Position numbers and translations under genes: made by a program | Shown: positions 28,331-36,895 of the stretch, one piece after another | How the letters are laid out: each line of letters begins with the position of its first letter | How positions within the stretch are numbered: position 1 is the stretch's first letter | The notes under the pieces: generated by a model | Database searches by the model: none | Told to the model about the DNA's origin: nothing | Seen by the model: the letters and a program-made list of their open reading frames with translations, nothing else | NCBI RefSeq assembly: GCF_030268685.1 | Contig: NZ_BSRQ01000019.1 | Location: forward strand, 1 to 64,000 | Origin: Microtetraspora sp. NBRC 13810 | GTDB lineage: Bacteria; Actinomycetota; Actinomycetes; Streptosporangiales; Streptosporangiaceae | Length of the DNA stretch: 64,000 nucleotides | Direction: 5' to 3'

Positions 28331-29233
28331 TCAGCCGAGGCGGACGAGATCACCGGCGGGCCGGAAGGCTTCCCGGCAGCGCACGACGAGCTCCCGCAGG
28401 GCGGGGCCCGGGGAGGCGGCCCAGACGAGGGCGAGCACGGCGGACGTCTCGACGTCGTCGATGACGAGGGCGCGCAGCCGGTCGGCGTACCTCTCGGCCA
28501 TGGACTCGCTGAGGATCGCGACGCCGAGGCCGCGCAGGGCGAGGTCCGCCGCCGCGTCCGCGGCGCTGGCCTGCAACGCGATGGCCGGCCGTACGGCGAG
28601 GGCCGCGCAGGCCCGGTCGAGGACGGTGCGGACCCCGGTGCCCTCCGGCATGCACACGAGCGGATGGGCGGCGACCTCGGCCAGGGTCGTGACCGGCGAC
28701 TCCAGCAGGGGATGGCCCTCCGGCACGACCGCGACCAGCCGCTCGGTGATGATCGGCAGCGCGCCCAGGCCGGCGGGCGGCCCGTCGGCGGCGCCGATGA
28801 GGGCGAGGTCGAGGGCGCCGGCGCGGACCCCTTCGACGAGCCGGTCGGAGTTGCCCTCGACCAGGGACAGCTCGATGCCGGGGTGGGCCCGGTGGAAGGC
28901 GGAGAGGGCGTCGAACAGCGGGGTGATCGTGCAGCCGATCACCATGCCCACCGTGAGCCGCCCCCGCACCAGCCCGTTCACCTCGTCCACCGCCTGCCGT
29001 ACGGCGTCGGCGGCGGCGAGCGCGGCGCGAGCGTGCACGAGCGCCGCGGCTCCAGCGGTGGTCAGCGTGGCGGTGCGGCCGGAGCGGTCGATGAGCGCGG
29101 CGCCCAGCTCCCGCTCAAGCTGCCTGAGCTGGGCGCTGACCCCGGACTGGCTGATGTGCACCCGCTCGGCCGCCCGGGTGAAGTTGGCCTCCTCGGCGAC
29201 GGCGACGAAGTACTCCAGCTGCCTGAGTTCCAT
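28331..29233 (-). CDS. LysR-family regulator
   Basis: A 300-residue LTTR. The winged helix-turn-helix is FTRAAERVHISQSGVSAQLRQLE, followed by the periplasmic-binding-like effector domain. ATG 29233 (MELRQLEYF) is preferred over a GTG two codons upstream. It is divergent from the small NTF2-like gene, with 93 bp between, and precedes the nitronate monooxygenase gene. Either could be its target. Confidence 0.9.
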   Translation of the reverse strand: MELRQLEYFVAVAEEANFTRAAERVHISQSGVSAQLRQLERELGAALIDRSGRTATLTTAGAAALVHARAALAAADAVRQAVDEVNGLVRGRLTVGMVIGCTITPLFDALSAFHRAHPGIELSLVEGNSDRLVEGVRAGALDLALIGAADGPPAGLGALPIITERLVAVVPEGHPLLESPVTTLAEVAAHPLVCMPEGTGVRTVLDRACAALAVRPAIALQASAADAAADLALRGLGVAILSESMAERYADRLRALVIDDVETSAVLALVWAASPGPALRELVVRCREAFRPAGDLVRLG

Positions 29234-29326
29234 AACCACAGATTCTAGTTACCAGCAGAACCATCTGTTGGACTTCTGAATGCCCGCCCGGAAGACTTTT
29301 CCTGTCAACCGATGAAAGGGACATCG

Positions 29327-29686
29327 ATGTCGGACTACGAGAAGGCCATGAAGCCCGAGGACCTCACCCGGCTCTTCGTCGAGCGGTCCAACGCGGGCGA
29401 CGCGGAGGGCGTCGCCGCGCTCTACGAGGAGGACGCCGTCCTGGCCTACCCGCCGGGCAGGCGGACGGTGGGCCGGGCGGCGATCCGCGCCCTGTGGGAG
29501 AAGGTGCTCGCGAACCGGCCGCACTTCGAGCCGGAGGAGCCGCTGCCCACGCTGATCAGCGGCGATCTCGCGCTCACCGCCACCCCGCCGAAGGACGGGA
29601 CCGGCGCCCGCGCCCAGGTGGTGCGCCGCCAGCCGGACGGGAGCTGGCTGCGCGTCCTCGACCAGCCGGAGTTCGTCCAGCCGTGA
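29327..29686 (+). CDS. NTF2/SnoaL-like small protein
   Basis: A 119-residue cone-fold protein. The pattern FVERSNAGDAEGVAALYEEDAVLAYPPG followed by TVGRAAIRALWEKVL is characteristic of the SnoaL-like/DUF4440 group. AAAGGG lies 8-9 bases before ATG 29327. Whether it is an enzyme or binds a ligand is unknown. The divergent LysR is a likely regulator. Confidence 0.85.
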   Translation: MSDYEKAMKPEDLTRLFVERSNAGDAEGVAALYEEDAVLAYPPGRRTVGRAAIRALWEKVLANRPHFEPEEPLPTLISGDLALTATPPKDGTGARAQVVRRQPDGSWLRVLDQPEFVQP

Positions 29687-29891
29687 CCGGCTCGCCATCT
29701 GGACATCTGTGCACGTTTCCCCTATAGGCGATAAGGTGCGGCGCGCCATGCGGAACGGGTGGCGCCGGCCCGGCCGATGCCCACGGGTGCCGCGCTCCGG
29801 GGCCCGCCGCATCGGCCACCCGCCAACTGAAGCGCGAACGCCTCGCGGCGTGCCCCTTTCCCCGGCGTCGCCGCGACCGTAAGGACTACGC

Positions 29892-31391
29892 ATGGACCAA
29901 CCGATAAGGCCATGGCCGGCGCTCTGGGCGCTGGTCATCGGGTTCTTCATGATCCTGATCGACACGACGATCGTGTCGGTCGCCAACCCGGCCATCCTCG
30001 AAGGACTCAGGACCGACATCAACTCGGTCATCTGGGTGACGAGCGCCTACCTGCTCGCCTATGCGGTGCCGGTGCTGATCACCGGGCGGCTGGGCGACCG
30101 GTTCGGGCCGAAGAACGTCTACCTCACCGGCCTGGTGATCTTCACCGGGGCGTCGGTGTGGTGCGGGCTCTCCGGGTCGATCACCGTGCTGATCGCCGAG
30201 CGGGTGGTCCAGGGCCTGGGCGCCGCCCTGATGACACCGCAGACCATGGCCGTGATCACGCGCATCTTCCCGCCCGACAAGCGGGGCGCGGCCATGGGAC
30301 TGTGGGGGTCGGTCGCCGGGGTCGCCACCCTGGTCGGCCCGATCCTCGGCGGGCTGCTCGTCGACGGGCTCGGCTGGGAGTGGATCTTCTTCATCAACCT
30401 CCCCGTCGGCATCGTCGCCTTCGTGCTCGCGGCCCGGCTCGTGCCGAGACTGGAGACGCACCCGCATCGCTTCGACGTCCTCGGTGTGCTCCTGAGCGCG
30501 GTCGGCATGTTCCTCGTCATCTTCGGCATCCAGGAGGGCGAGAAGTACGACTGGGGCACGATCACCGGGATCGTCTCGGTGCCGAGCCTGATCGTCGCCG
30601 GAATCGTGGTGCTGGTCGCGTTCGTCGTGTGGCAGAAGGTCAACAGCGGCGAGCCGCTGCTCCCCCTCGGCCTCTTCCGGGACCGCAACTTCTCACTCGC
30701 CAACGGCGCGATCACCACCGTCGGCTTCGCCGTCACCTGCATGTCCACGCCGCTGATCTTCTACTTCCAGCTCGTCCGCGGGCTGACCCCCACCCAGTCG
30801 GCGCTCATTCTGGTCCCGATGGCCGTGCTGCTCGCGGTGGGCTCGCCGCTCGTCGGCAGGCTGATCGACCGGGTGAACCCGCGCAACATCGCGGTGACCG
30901 GCCTCGTACTGCTCGCCGCCGGGCTGTGCTGGTACTCGGCCATGCTCACGCCGGACGTGAGCATCTGGCTGCTCACCCTGCCCGGCGCGCTGCTCGGCGT
31001 GGCCAGCGCCGCCATCTGGGGGCCGATCTCCACGACCGCCACGAGGAACCTCCCCCCGCAGCTCGCGGGCGCCGGCGCCGGCGTCTACAACACCACCCGG
31101 CAGATCGGCGCGGTCCTCGGCAGCGCCTCCATCGCCGCGCTCATCCAGGCCCGGCTGACCGCCGAGCTCCCGGCCTCCCCCGGGCCTGCGAACGCGTCGG
31201 AGTTCACCCTGACCGGCTCGCTCCCCGCCGCGCTGCACGCCGGATTCACCAGCGCCATGGCCGAGTCGATGCTGCTGCCCGCCGCGGTCGCCGTCCTCGG
31301 CGCGGTGGTCGTCGCCTTCTTCGCCAAGCCGGCGAAGGTGGTGAACTGGTCGCAGACGCCGGCCGCCATGGCCGGCGATCAGAAGCGCTGA
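29892..31391 (+). CDS. MFS efflux transporter, DHA2 (EmrB/QacA) family
   Basis: A 499-residue, 14-helix drug:H+ antiporter. Motif D1-like IDTTIVSVANPAI is in helix 1, motif A GRLGDRFGPKNVYL near residue 65, and motif C GLWGSVAGVATLVGPILGGLL near 140. The long central loop between helices 13 and 14 is typical. It exports hydrophobic drugs or metabolites. The gene is monocistronic and its 3' end abuts a truncated HxlR gene on the opposite strand, a regulator type often linked to such pumps. Confidence 0.93.
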   Translation: MDQPIRPWPALWALVIGFFMILIDTTIVSVANPAILEGLRTDINSVIWVTSAYLLAYAVPVLITGRLGDRFGPKNVYLTGLVIFTGASVWCGLSGSITVLIAERVVQGLGAALMTPQTMAVITRIFPPDKRGAAMGLWGSVAGVATLVGPILGGLLVDGLGWEWIFFINLPVGIVAFVLAARLVPRLETHPHRFDVLGVLLSAVGMFLVIFGIQEGEKYDWGTITGIVSVPSLIVAGIVVLVAFVVWQKVNSGEPLLPLGLFRDRNFSLANGAITTVGFAVTCMSTPLIFYFQLVRGLTPTQSALILVPMAVLLAVGSPLVGRLIDRVNPRNIAVTGLVLLAAGLCWYSAMLTPDVSIWLLTLPGALLGVASAAIWGPISTTATRNLPPQLAGAGAGVYNTTRQIGAVLGSASIAALIQARLTAELPASPGPANASEFTLTGSLPAALHAGFTSAMAESMLLPAAVAVLGAVVVAFFAKPAKVVNWSQTPAAMAGDQKR

Positions 31392-31425
31392 ACCTCCGCC
31401 TCGCGGCGGTCATATCCGTCGCGGG

Positions 31426-31653
31426 CTGGCTGACCCCGGCGACCTTCCTGGACAGGTCGCTGTACCGCCGCGGCCCGTCGGCCGGCGCGTTGAGCAGCAG
31501 GCTCACCCATTTGTCGCTGATCCGGTCAAGAAGCCGGCGGGCCGGGCAGGCCGCGAGGTAGGCGTCACAGGCGACACGCGCCTCCTCCCGCCGGTGCACG
31601 GCGCGGAGCGGACCACGGCGGAGCGGACCACGGCGGGGCCCGCGCCCTGGCAC
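31426..31653 (-). pseudogene. HxlR-type regulator, N-terminal fragment
   Basis: The minus strand encodes REEARVACDAYLAACPARRL, then LLDRISDKWVSLLLNAPADG and PRRYSDLSRKVAGVSQ, the first half of an HxlR winged-helix protein. After VAGVSQ, where the recognition helix should follow, the sequence turns to unrelated residues. A Pro sits where Leu is usual (NAPADG). The gene looks 3'-truncated next to the MFS gene end. No function is expected. Confidence 0.7.
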
Positions 31654-31729
31654 CCATGCCCCCTCCCCCCTTTCACGGAGGATCGCGCGGGCCTCGGCGT
31701 GTCGGTGCGGGGGCGGATGTGAAGCTATA

Positions 31730-31757
31730 CCTAGATAGGTTGCATTCCTAACTAGGT
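31730..31757. promoter_or_regulatory. Two CCTA-N2-TAGGT operators before the CPBP/PadR operon
   Basis: CCTAGATAGGT (31730-31740) and CCTAACTAGGT (31747-31757) lie 17 bp apart in an AT-richer patch 43-70 bp before the CPBP start. They are the likely binding sites of the PadR protein encoded downstream. Confidence 0.55.
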
Positions 31758-31799
31758 CGCTTTACGCTTTAGATCGCACCACATGGAAGGAAGTGGACG

Positions 31800-32525
31800 A
31801 TGATCCCCCTCGCACTCTCAGTGCTGCTGATCGCCTATCTCGCCGCCGGCTCCCCCTGGCTGGGCAAACGGTCGTACAACCGGCTCGCGCGGGAGCGTGA
31901 CACGCCGCGGACGTACGAACGGCTGGTCGGGTGGTGGATGGCCGAGTTGTGGGCGCTGGCCGGGCTGGCTCTGGTGATCGTGGGGTTGTCGCCGGAGCTT
32001 GACCTCGCGCGGATCGGGCTGGTGCCCGGCGCCGACCTGCCCACCCTGGCCGGAATGCTGGTCGGGGCCGCGGTGGCCGCCGTGCTGATCGTCCTGCTGC
32101 TGCGCAGATCCCAGCGGGACGTGGCAGGCACGACCGCGTTCCAGGCGATCATGCCGCGGACCCCGGCCGAGCGCTGGTTCGCCATGGGGATGTCCGTCAC
32201 GGCGGGGGTCACCGAGGAGATCGTGTACCGGGGGCTGCTCATCGGCCTGGGCGTGCACGTGTTCGGGCTGCCGCTGCCCGTCGCGGCGGGGCTGGCCCTG
32301 GCGATCTTCGTCGCGGGGCACCTCTACCAGGGCTCGAAGGGCATGGCCGTGGTGACCCTGGCGGGTCTCGGCCTGACCCTGCTCTACCTGCGCACCGGCA
32401 GCCTGGTCCTGCCCATCGTGCTGCACGTCCTGATCGACGTCCGCTCCTTCCTGTTCCTCCCCGCCAAGCGGCCCCCGGCTAAGCTGCCTGGCGACGTAGA
32501 TGGCATCGCTACTGTGCGAGGATGA
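31800..32525 (+). CDS. CPBP-family intramembrane glutamic protease
   Basis: A 241-residue membrane protein. The Rce1/CPBP catalytic motifs are present: E139-E140-xxx-R144 in TEEIVYRGLL, His174 in AGHLYQGSKG and a C-terminal VLHVLIDV. About seven membrane helices are predicted. Bacterial members process or maturate peptides and immunity proteins; the substrate here is unknown. It is first in an operon with PadR and a membrane protein gene. Confidence 0.88.
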   Translation: MIPLALSVLLIAYLAAGSPWLGKRSYNRLARERDTPRTYERLVGWWMAELWALAGLALVIVGLSPELDLARIGLVPGADLPTLAGMLVGAAVAAVLIVLLLRRSQRDVAGTTAFQAIMPRTPAERWFAMGMSVTAGVTEEIVYRGLLIGLGVHVFGLPLPVAAGLALAIFVAGHLYQGSKGMAVVTLAGLGLTLLYLRTGSLVLPIVLHVLIDVRSFLFLPAKRPPAKLPGDVDGIATVRG

Positions 32526-32529
32526 GTCC

Positions 32530-32868
32530 ATGGCGGCCGACCGACGCGCGAGCTGGCTCAAAGGTGTCCTCGACCTGCTGGTGCTCGCCAGCCTGACCGA
32601 GGGCGAGAGCTACGGCTACGAGATCTCCAAGACGCTCGCGGACGCCGGGCTGGGCCAGATCAAGGGCGGCACCCTCTACCCGGTGCTCAACCGGCTGGAG
32701 GAGGCGGGCCTGCTGGCGACCGAGTTCCGGGTCACCGAGCGCGGTCCCGGCCGGCGTTACTACCGCCTGACCGACCTCGGCCGGGAGACGCTGGCCGATC
32801 AGGCGTCCCGCTGGCTCGCCTTCGACGAGTCGGTGCGGGCCGTGCTCACCAAGGGGAGGGCCGGATGA
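32530..32868 (+). CDS. PadR-family regulator
   Basis: A 112-residue PadR protein. WLKGVLDLLVLASLTEGESYGYEISKTL is followed by the winged helix GGTLYPVLNRLEEAGLL and RRYYRLTDLGRETL. It starts four bases after the CPBP stop (ATG 32530) and overlaps the next gene by four bases. It is the likely autoregulator of this operon through the tandem CCTA-N2-TAGGT sites. Confidence 0.9.
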   Translation: MAADRRASWLKGVLDLLVLASLTEGESYGYEISKTLADAGLGQIKGGTLYPVLNRLEEAGLLATEFRVTERGPGRRYYRLTDLGRETLADQASRWLAFDESVRAVLTKGRAG

Positions 32869-33566
32869 GCGACTACTTCGACACGCTCGCCAGGCTGCTG
32901 CGCGACCGGGGAGTCCCGGACCACCGGATCACCGCCACCGTCGACGACCTGACCGCCTACGCGCAGGAGAGCGGGGCCGACCCCGAGGAGGAGTTCGGCC
33001 CGGTCGCCGAGTTCGCCGCGCAGCTCGGCCCCGAGCCGGAGCCGGAGACCGGTGGCCCGGCCGAGGGCACGTGGGTGTGGACCGCCGACATCTTCGCCGA
33101 CGAGCAGCGGCTCAACGAGTTCGGCGACCAGGGCTGGGAGGTGGAGAAGGTCGACCGGCTGGGCCGGTTCGTCAGCCACCGCGACCCGGAGCGGGCCCAG
33201 CGCTGGGAATACCGGCGGGAGGTCGTCCTCGCGCGCGGGCGCTCCCTGACCGAGCGACTGGCCCCCGACGGCTGGGAGCCGTGCGGCACCTGGTTCCACT
33301 ACGAGTATTTCAAGCGGCCCAGGGCGGCCAGCGTGGGACCGGCGGCCGCCATCGACTCCCCGCCTCCGGCGGCGGGCCGCCAGCTGTTCTTCAGCAGACG
33401 TTTCTACCTGCTGGCCGTCCTGCTGCTGGTCGCCTGCGTGCTCGCGGTGGTCGGCGCCGCCCGGACCTCCGGAAGCGAAGCCACCGGTTTCACCGTCGGC
33501 GCGGTGGTCGGCGCGACCGCCGTCATCGTCGCCCTCTGGCTCCTCTCCCGCCGCCGCGACCACTAG
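32865..33566 (+). CDS. PadR-partner membrane protein
   Basis: A 233-residue protein. The N-terminal 60 residues (DTLARLLRDRGVPDHRITATVDDL) resemble the helical sensor part of DUF1700-type PadR partners. The middle (EFGDQGWEVEKVDRLGRFV and TERLAPDGWEPCGTWFHYEYFKRP) resembles DUF2812, and the C-terminus has two membrane helices (FYLLAVLLLVACVLAVVGAA and FTVGAVVGATAVIVALWLL). It overlaps padR and the convergent tetR by four bases each. Its role, probably with the PadR, is unknown. Confidence 0.75.
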   Translation: MSDYFDTLARLLRDRGVPDHRITATVDDLTAYAQESGADPEEEFGPVAEFAAQLGPEPEPETGGPAEGTWVWTADIFADEQRLNEFGDQGWEVEKVDRLGRFVSHRDPERAQRWEYRREVVLARGRSLTERLAPDGWEPCGTWFHYEYFKRPRAASVGPAAAIDSPPPAAGRQLFFSRRFYLLAVLLLVACVLAVVGAARTSGSEATGFTVGAVVGATAVIVALWLLSRRRDH

Positions 33567-34192
33567 CCGGCCCGCTCCGCGCCTGGCGGTGTCACCCCTC
33601 GGAGGAGGCGGGTGATGGCGGCGCGGGCGCGGGCGGGGGCCCGAGGGTCGCGGTAGAGCTGGATGGCCTGCTCGGCGGCGAGGACGACGCCGTTCAGTTC
33701 GAAGGCGAGCTGGTCCACGTCGGTGTCCGGGGGGAGCGTGCCGTTGCGCGCGGCGATGGCCAGCTCGGCCGTGACGTACTCGGACCAGCTCGTCAGCGCG
33801 GCGATCACGGCGTCGCGGACCGGACCGGGGCGGCCGTCGAACTCGCTGGCCGCCGAGGTCAGGAAGCATCCGCCGTGCCCCTCGCCCTCCATCATGAAGT
33901 CGAGCCACTCGCCGAACGCCCGCCCGAGCCGCTCGGTCCCCGGTTCCGCGCCGACGACCCGGGCGGGCACCCGCAGCCGGAACCGCTCCACGGCGGCGTC
34001 GAGCACGGCGAGCTGCAACGCCTCCTTCGTCCCGAAGTGACCGATCACGCCGGCCTTGCTCATGCCGAGGTCGGCGGCGAGCCGGCCGATGGTGAGCCCT
34101 TCGAGCCCGTCGGCGGAGGCGACCTCCAGGGCGCGGCCGATGATCCGGGTGCGGGTGGCGACCGCCTCCAGGGCGGACTTGCGCGGGCTCAT
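33563..34192 (-). CDS. TetR/AcrR-family regulator
   Basis: A 209-residue protein whose N-terminus RTRIIGRALEVASADGLEGL, LTIGRLAADLGMSKAGVIGH and FGTKEALQLAVL is a TetR helix-turn-helix. The C-terminal domain is of the TetR_C_6 type. It is divergent from the MBL-fold hydrolase, and two CGACCGTTCG sites in the shared promoter suggest that it represses both. Confidence 0.9.
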   Translation of the reverse strand: MSPRKSALEAVATRTRIIGRALEVASADGLEGLTIGRLAADLGMSKAGVIGHFGTKEALQLAVLDAAVERFRLRVPARVVGAEPGTERLGRAFGEWLDFMMEGEGHGGCFLTSAASEFDGRPGPVRDAVIAALTSWSEYVTAELAIAARNGTLPPDTDVDQLAFELNGVVLAAEQAIQLYRDPRAPARARAAITRLLRGVTPPGAERAG

Positions 34193-34210
34193 GCCGACAG
34201 CTTAATCTAC

Positions 34211-34242
34211 CGACCGTTCGCTATTAACTTACGACCGTTCGT
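34211..34242. promoter_or_regulatory. Duplicated CGACCGTTCG operator in the tetR/MBL promoter
   Basis: CGACCGTTCG occurs at 34211-34220 and 34232-34241, 21 bp apart, equal to two helical turns. The second copy lies in the near-palindrome ACGACCGTTCGT. Confidence 0.55.
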
Positions 34243-34261
34243 TAGCCAAAAGGGGCACGTC

Positions 34262-35080
34262 ATGAAGGTCCACCATCTCAACTGCGGCACCATGCGCGAA
34301 CTCGATCCCGGCGAAGCCTCCGGCCTGCGTCCGGCCAGGGCGCTGAACCACTGCCTGCTCGTGGAGACCGATTCGGCCGGGCTCGTCCTGGTCGAGACCG
34401 GCTTCGGCACCGGAGACGTGGAACGCCGCGAGGAGTCGCTCGGCCGTACGTTCCTGGAGCGCACGGAGGCCGTGCTGGACGTCGGGGAGACCGCGGTGCG
34501 CCAGATCGAGCGCCTCGGGTACGCGCCCGAGGACGTACGGCACATCGTGCTCACCCACCTCGACCTCGACCACAGCGGCGGCCTGCCGGACTTCCCGCAC
34601 GCCACCGTGCACCTGCACGACGCCGAGCACCGCGCGGCCATGGCCGCCACCAGCCACCACCCCGAGCACGTATTCCGCTACCGGCCGGCCCACTGGGCGC
34701 ACCGGCCGCACTGGGCCACCTACACGACGCAGACGGGCAACTCCTGGTTCGGGTTCGACGCCATCGAGCTGACCGGCCTGCCGCCGGAGATCCTGCTCAT
34801 CCCGCTCGCCGGCCACACCGAGGGCCACTGCGCGGTGGCCGTGCGAGACGGCGGGCGCTGGCTGCTGCACGCCGGCGACGCCTACTACTACCAGGGCCAG
34901 ATCGCCCCCGAGGCCCGCTGGTCCGTGGCTCCGCTGGACACGCTGCAGGCGCTCGCCGAGATCGACCGCCCGCTGCGGATGGGCAACCAGGCCCGGCTCC
35001 GCGAACTGCTCCGCGACCACGGTGACGAGGTGGCGGTCTTCTCCGCACACGATCCGTGGGAGTTCCGGCGCCACGCGTGA
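34262..35080 (+). CDS. MBL-fold metallo-hydrolase (lactonase-like)
   Basis: A 272-residue metallo-beta-lactamase-fold protein. The metal motif is THLDLDHSGG (His99, Asp103, His104), in which the second His of HxHxDH is Asp101, a variant common in lactonase-like members. Further ligands are in GHTEGH and LLHAGDAYY. The start ATG 34262 follows AAAGGGG. The substrate may be a lactone or ester. It is controlled with the divergent TetR, which usually means an inducible detoxification function. Confidence 0.88.
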   Translation: MKVHHLNCGTMRELDPGEASGLRPARALNHCLLVETDSAGLVLVETGFGTGDVERREESLGRTFLERTEAVLDVGETAVRQIERLGYAPEDVRHIVLTHLDLDHSGGLPDFPHATVHLHDAEHRAAMAATSHHPEHVFRYRPAHWAHRPHWATYTTQTGNSWFGFDAIELTGLPPEILLIPLAGHTEGHCAVAVRDGGRWLLHAGDAYYYQGQIAPEARWSVAPLDTLQALAEIDRPLRMGNQARLRELLRDHGDEVAVFSAHDPWEFRRHA

Positions 35081-35105
35081 CCGCTCCTACGGGCGTGCGC
35101 CCCCG

Positions 35106-35693
35106 TCAGGCGGTGATCGGGCGGACCCGGGCGCCGGTCACCTGGTTGCAGGCGTCCAGGGCGTGGCCGTCGCACAGGTCGGCGCTCTCTCCCACGGCGT
35201 CGGTCAGCCGCCACCGCGCGGGCTCCGCGCACGGTGCGGAGTCGCGGTCGTAGGTCCAGGTGCGCCCGCAGGAGGAGTCCCCGCACCGGCACAGACCGGC
35301 GGCCGTGACCAGGGTGTTGCCGTGCTCCGGGCAGACGCCCCACGGCATCGAGCACGAACCGGGCGGGCGGACCGCGAGCCGGGGCAGGCCGGGCGGACCG
35401 GCGGGAAGCACGCCGCCGGGCGTGTGACACCAGCGCTCGGTGCGGGCGAGGGTCTCCTCGCCGGCGCCGCGGGCGTAGGCGTGGCCGGTGGCCCACACGT
35501 CGAGGTCGGCGGCGAGGCCCCGGACGGTGCGGATCAGCGCGTGAGGTCCGGCCGCCCGATCATCGGCGGCCGGGTCGAGCCCCGCCGCCGCAGCCAGCTT
35601 CGCCAGGCACCCCAGGTGCAGCAAGGCCGCCTTGGCGTGCCGGGCGAGCTGCCGGGCCGCGTCGGTCTCCGACGGCGACCGCGGATCGCTCAT
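35106..35693 (-). CDS. Cys-rich hypothetical protein
   Basis: A 195-residue protein from MSDPRSPSE; an upstream start at 35807 is possible but adds 38 residues of atypical sequence. The N-terminal half is helical (ARQLARHAKAALLHLGCLAK). The C-terminus has a zinc-ribbon-like array: CPEHGN, CRCGDSSCGRTWTYDRDSAPC and LCDGHALDAC. Similar proteins of unknown function occur widely in actinomycetes. No function is proposed. Confidence 0.7.
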   Translation of the reverse strand: MSDPRSPSETDAARQLARHAKAALLHLGCLAKLAAAAGLDPAADDRAAGPHALIRTVRGLAADLDVWATGHAYARGAGEETLARTERWCHTPGGVLPAGPPGLPRLAVRPPGSCSMPWGVCPEHGNTLVTAAGLCRCGDSSCGRTWTYDRDSAPCAEPARWRLTDAVGESADLCDGHALDACNQVTGARVRPITA

Positions 35694-35857
35694 GAACGCG
35701 GCCACGGTCGCGAACGGGCCGGCCGGCTCGGGCTGCACTGCATGACGACAGGCTAGACCGTGGACCTCCACCGCCTGCCGGAGAACAGCTGAATTCCCCC
35801 GGCTCAAGGGCAGGCCGATTCTTCAGGCCGGCCGGTCACTCTCGGCCTCTCTCGGCC

Positions 35858-36091
35858 TCAGAAGTTGGTGACGAATTCCCCGTCCCAGAGGCCACCGTCG
35901 CAGTACAGGTAACTGTCCCCGTACACGGTGTTGGCCAGGCCAACGTATCCGCCACCGTACATGCACTCGTAGGAGTCCACGAACGCGTCCACGAATGCGT
36001 CGGCATGCGTGGCGGCGGCCGTCAGGCCCATCCCCAGCATCGCGAAGGCCGCAACGGCGGACGCCACACCAAGACGCCGTCGAACGGTCAT
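35858..36091 (-). CDS. Small secreted protein of unknown function
   Basis: A 77-residue protein. MTVRRRLGVASAVAAFAMLGMGLTAAATHA is a signal peptide. The mature part of about 45 residues contains FVDAFVDSYECMYGGGYVGL and two cysteines (YECMYG and LYCDGG), probably disulfide-bonded. The direct repeat of DAFVDAFVD is encoded by a short tandem duplication. No homologue is recognised. Confidence 0.65.
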   Translation of the reverse strand: MTVRRRLGVASAVAAFAMLGMGLTAAATHADAFVDAFVDSYECMYGGGYVGLANTVYGDSYLYCDGGLWDGEFVTNF

Positions 36092-36465
36092 GACACAACC
36101 TCTTTTCTGCGGTGATCAACCTGTGTGCACCGCGTAACCGGGTGACGCCTCGCGGAACGGCGACGGCCGGGCTCCGCGGGCTCTGCGCCGTGGTTGCGGG
36201 CCCACAACCACGATCAGCCCTCAAAGTAACGACAAGCGGTCACGATGTCACGCTCCGCACACGCGCCGACCGGCGAGTTTCGCCACCCCGCCGCCGGACC
36301 CCTTTCACCGGCCCCTCCGTCCGGCCGGGTGAGCCGTATTCCGGCGAACCCTTGGCGAAATCGTGGGCGGCGGCACGGGATACGGAAGGGTGACGTCAAT
36401 TACCCTTTGCGTTCGTCAAGACACCCGCTGTTACGCTGAACGGTACGCCGGAACTGGAGGCTGGA
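36092..36465. other. Intergenic stretch without a recognised gene
   Basis: The divergent promoter region of the 77-residue secreted protein (minus) and the NSGN protein (plus). The part at 36390-36465 is less GC-rich and carries the GGAGG ribosome site at about 36455. I see no conserved RNA element or repeat here. Confidence 0.5.
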
Positions 36466-36861
36466 ATGAGAGCGTCGGTGCGGACCGCCCTGGTGGCCGT
36501 GGTGGGATGGGGGGCTCTGCTCTGCTGGTCCGGCCCGGCCTCCGCCGACCCGCCCAGGGAGGACTCCCAGCTCGCCGCGCTCGTCGGCGCCGATCTCGGC
36601 ACGGTGCTCAGGACGCTTCCGGCCGTTTTCTGCGGCAACCGCCTGATCAATTACCGGTCACCGGTGACCGACTCGCCCACCAAATGCGTCAACGGCCCGG
36701 AGAACAGTGGAAACTCCTCGAACAGCGGGAATTTCCACAACAGCGGCGCCCCGATCAACAGCGGCAACTTCTCGAACGTCAACGGCTCCACGCACAGCAA
36801 CAACTCCGCCAACGCCGACAACATGGCCAACGGACCGCAGCACTACACCGTGGACAGGTGA
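36466..36861 (+). CDS. Secreted NSGN-repeat protein, copy 1
   Basis: A 131-residue protein with a signal peptide ending SADP near residue 28. After a globular-looking middle with two cysteines, residues 80-122 are very rich in Asn, Ser and Gly: NSGNSSNSGNFHNSG and NSGNFSNVNGSTHSNNSAN. The stretch recurs almost unchanged in the next gene. The spacing of NSGN suggests a small beta-solenoid or an adhesive surface peptide, but no family is recognised. It precedes an orphan histidine kinase gene. Confidence 0.75.
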   Translation: MRASVRTALVAVVGWGALLCWSGPASADPPREDSQLAALVGADLGTVLRTLPAVFCGNRLINYRSPVTDSPTKCVNGPENSGNSSNSGNFHNSGAPINSGNFSNVNGSTHSNNSANADNMANGPQHYTVDR

Positions 36862-36895
36862 GCGGGAATTCCGCGAGCGCAGGGGAGCGTGGGAA

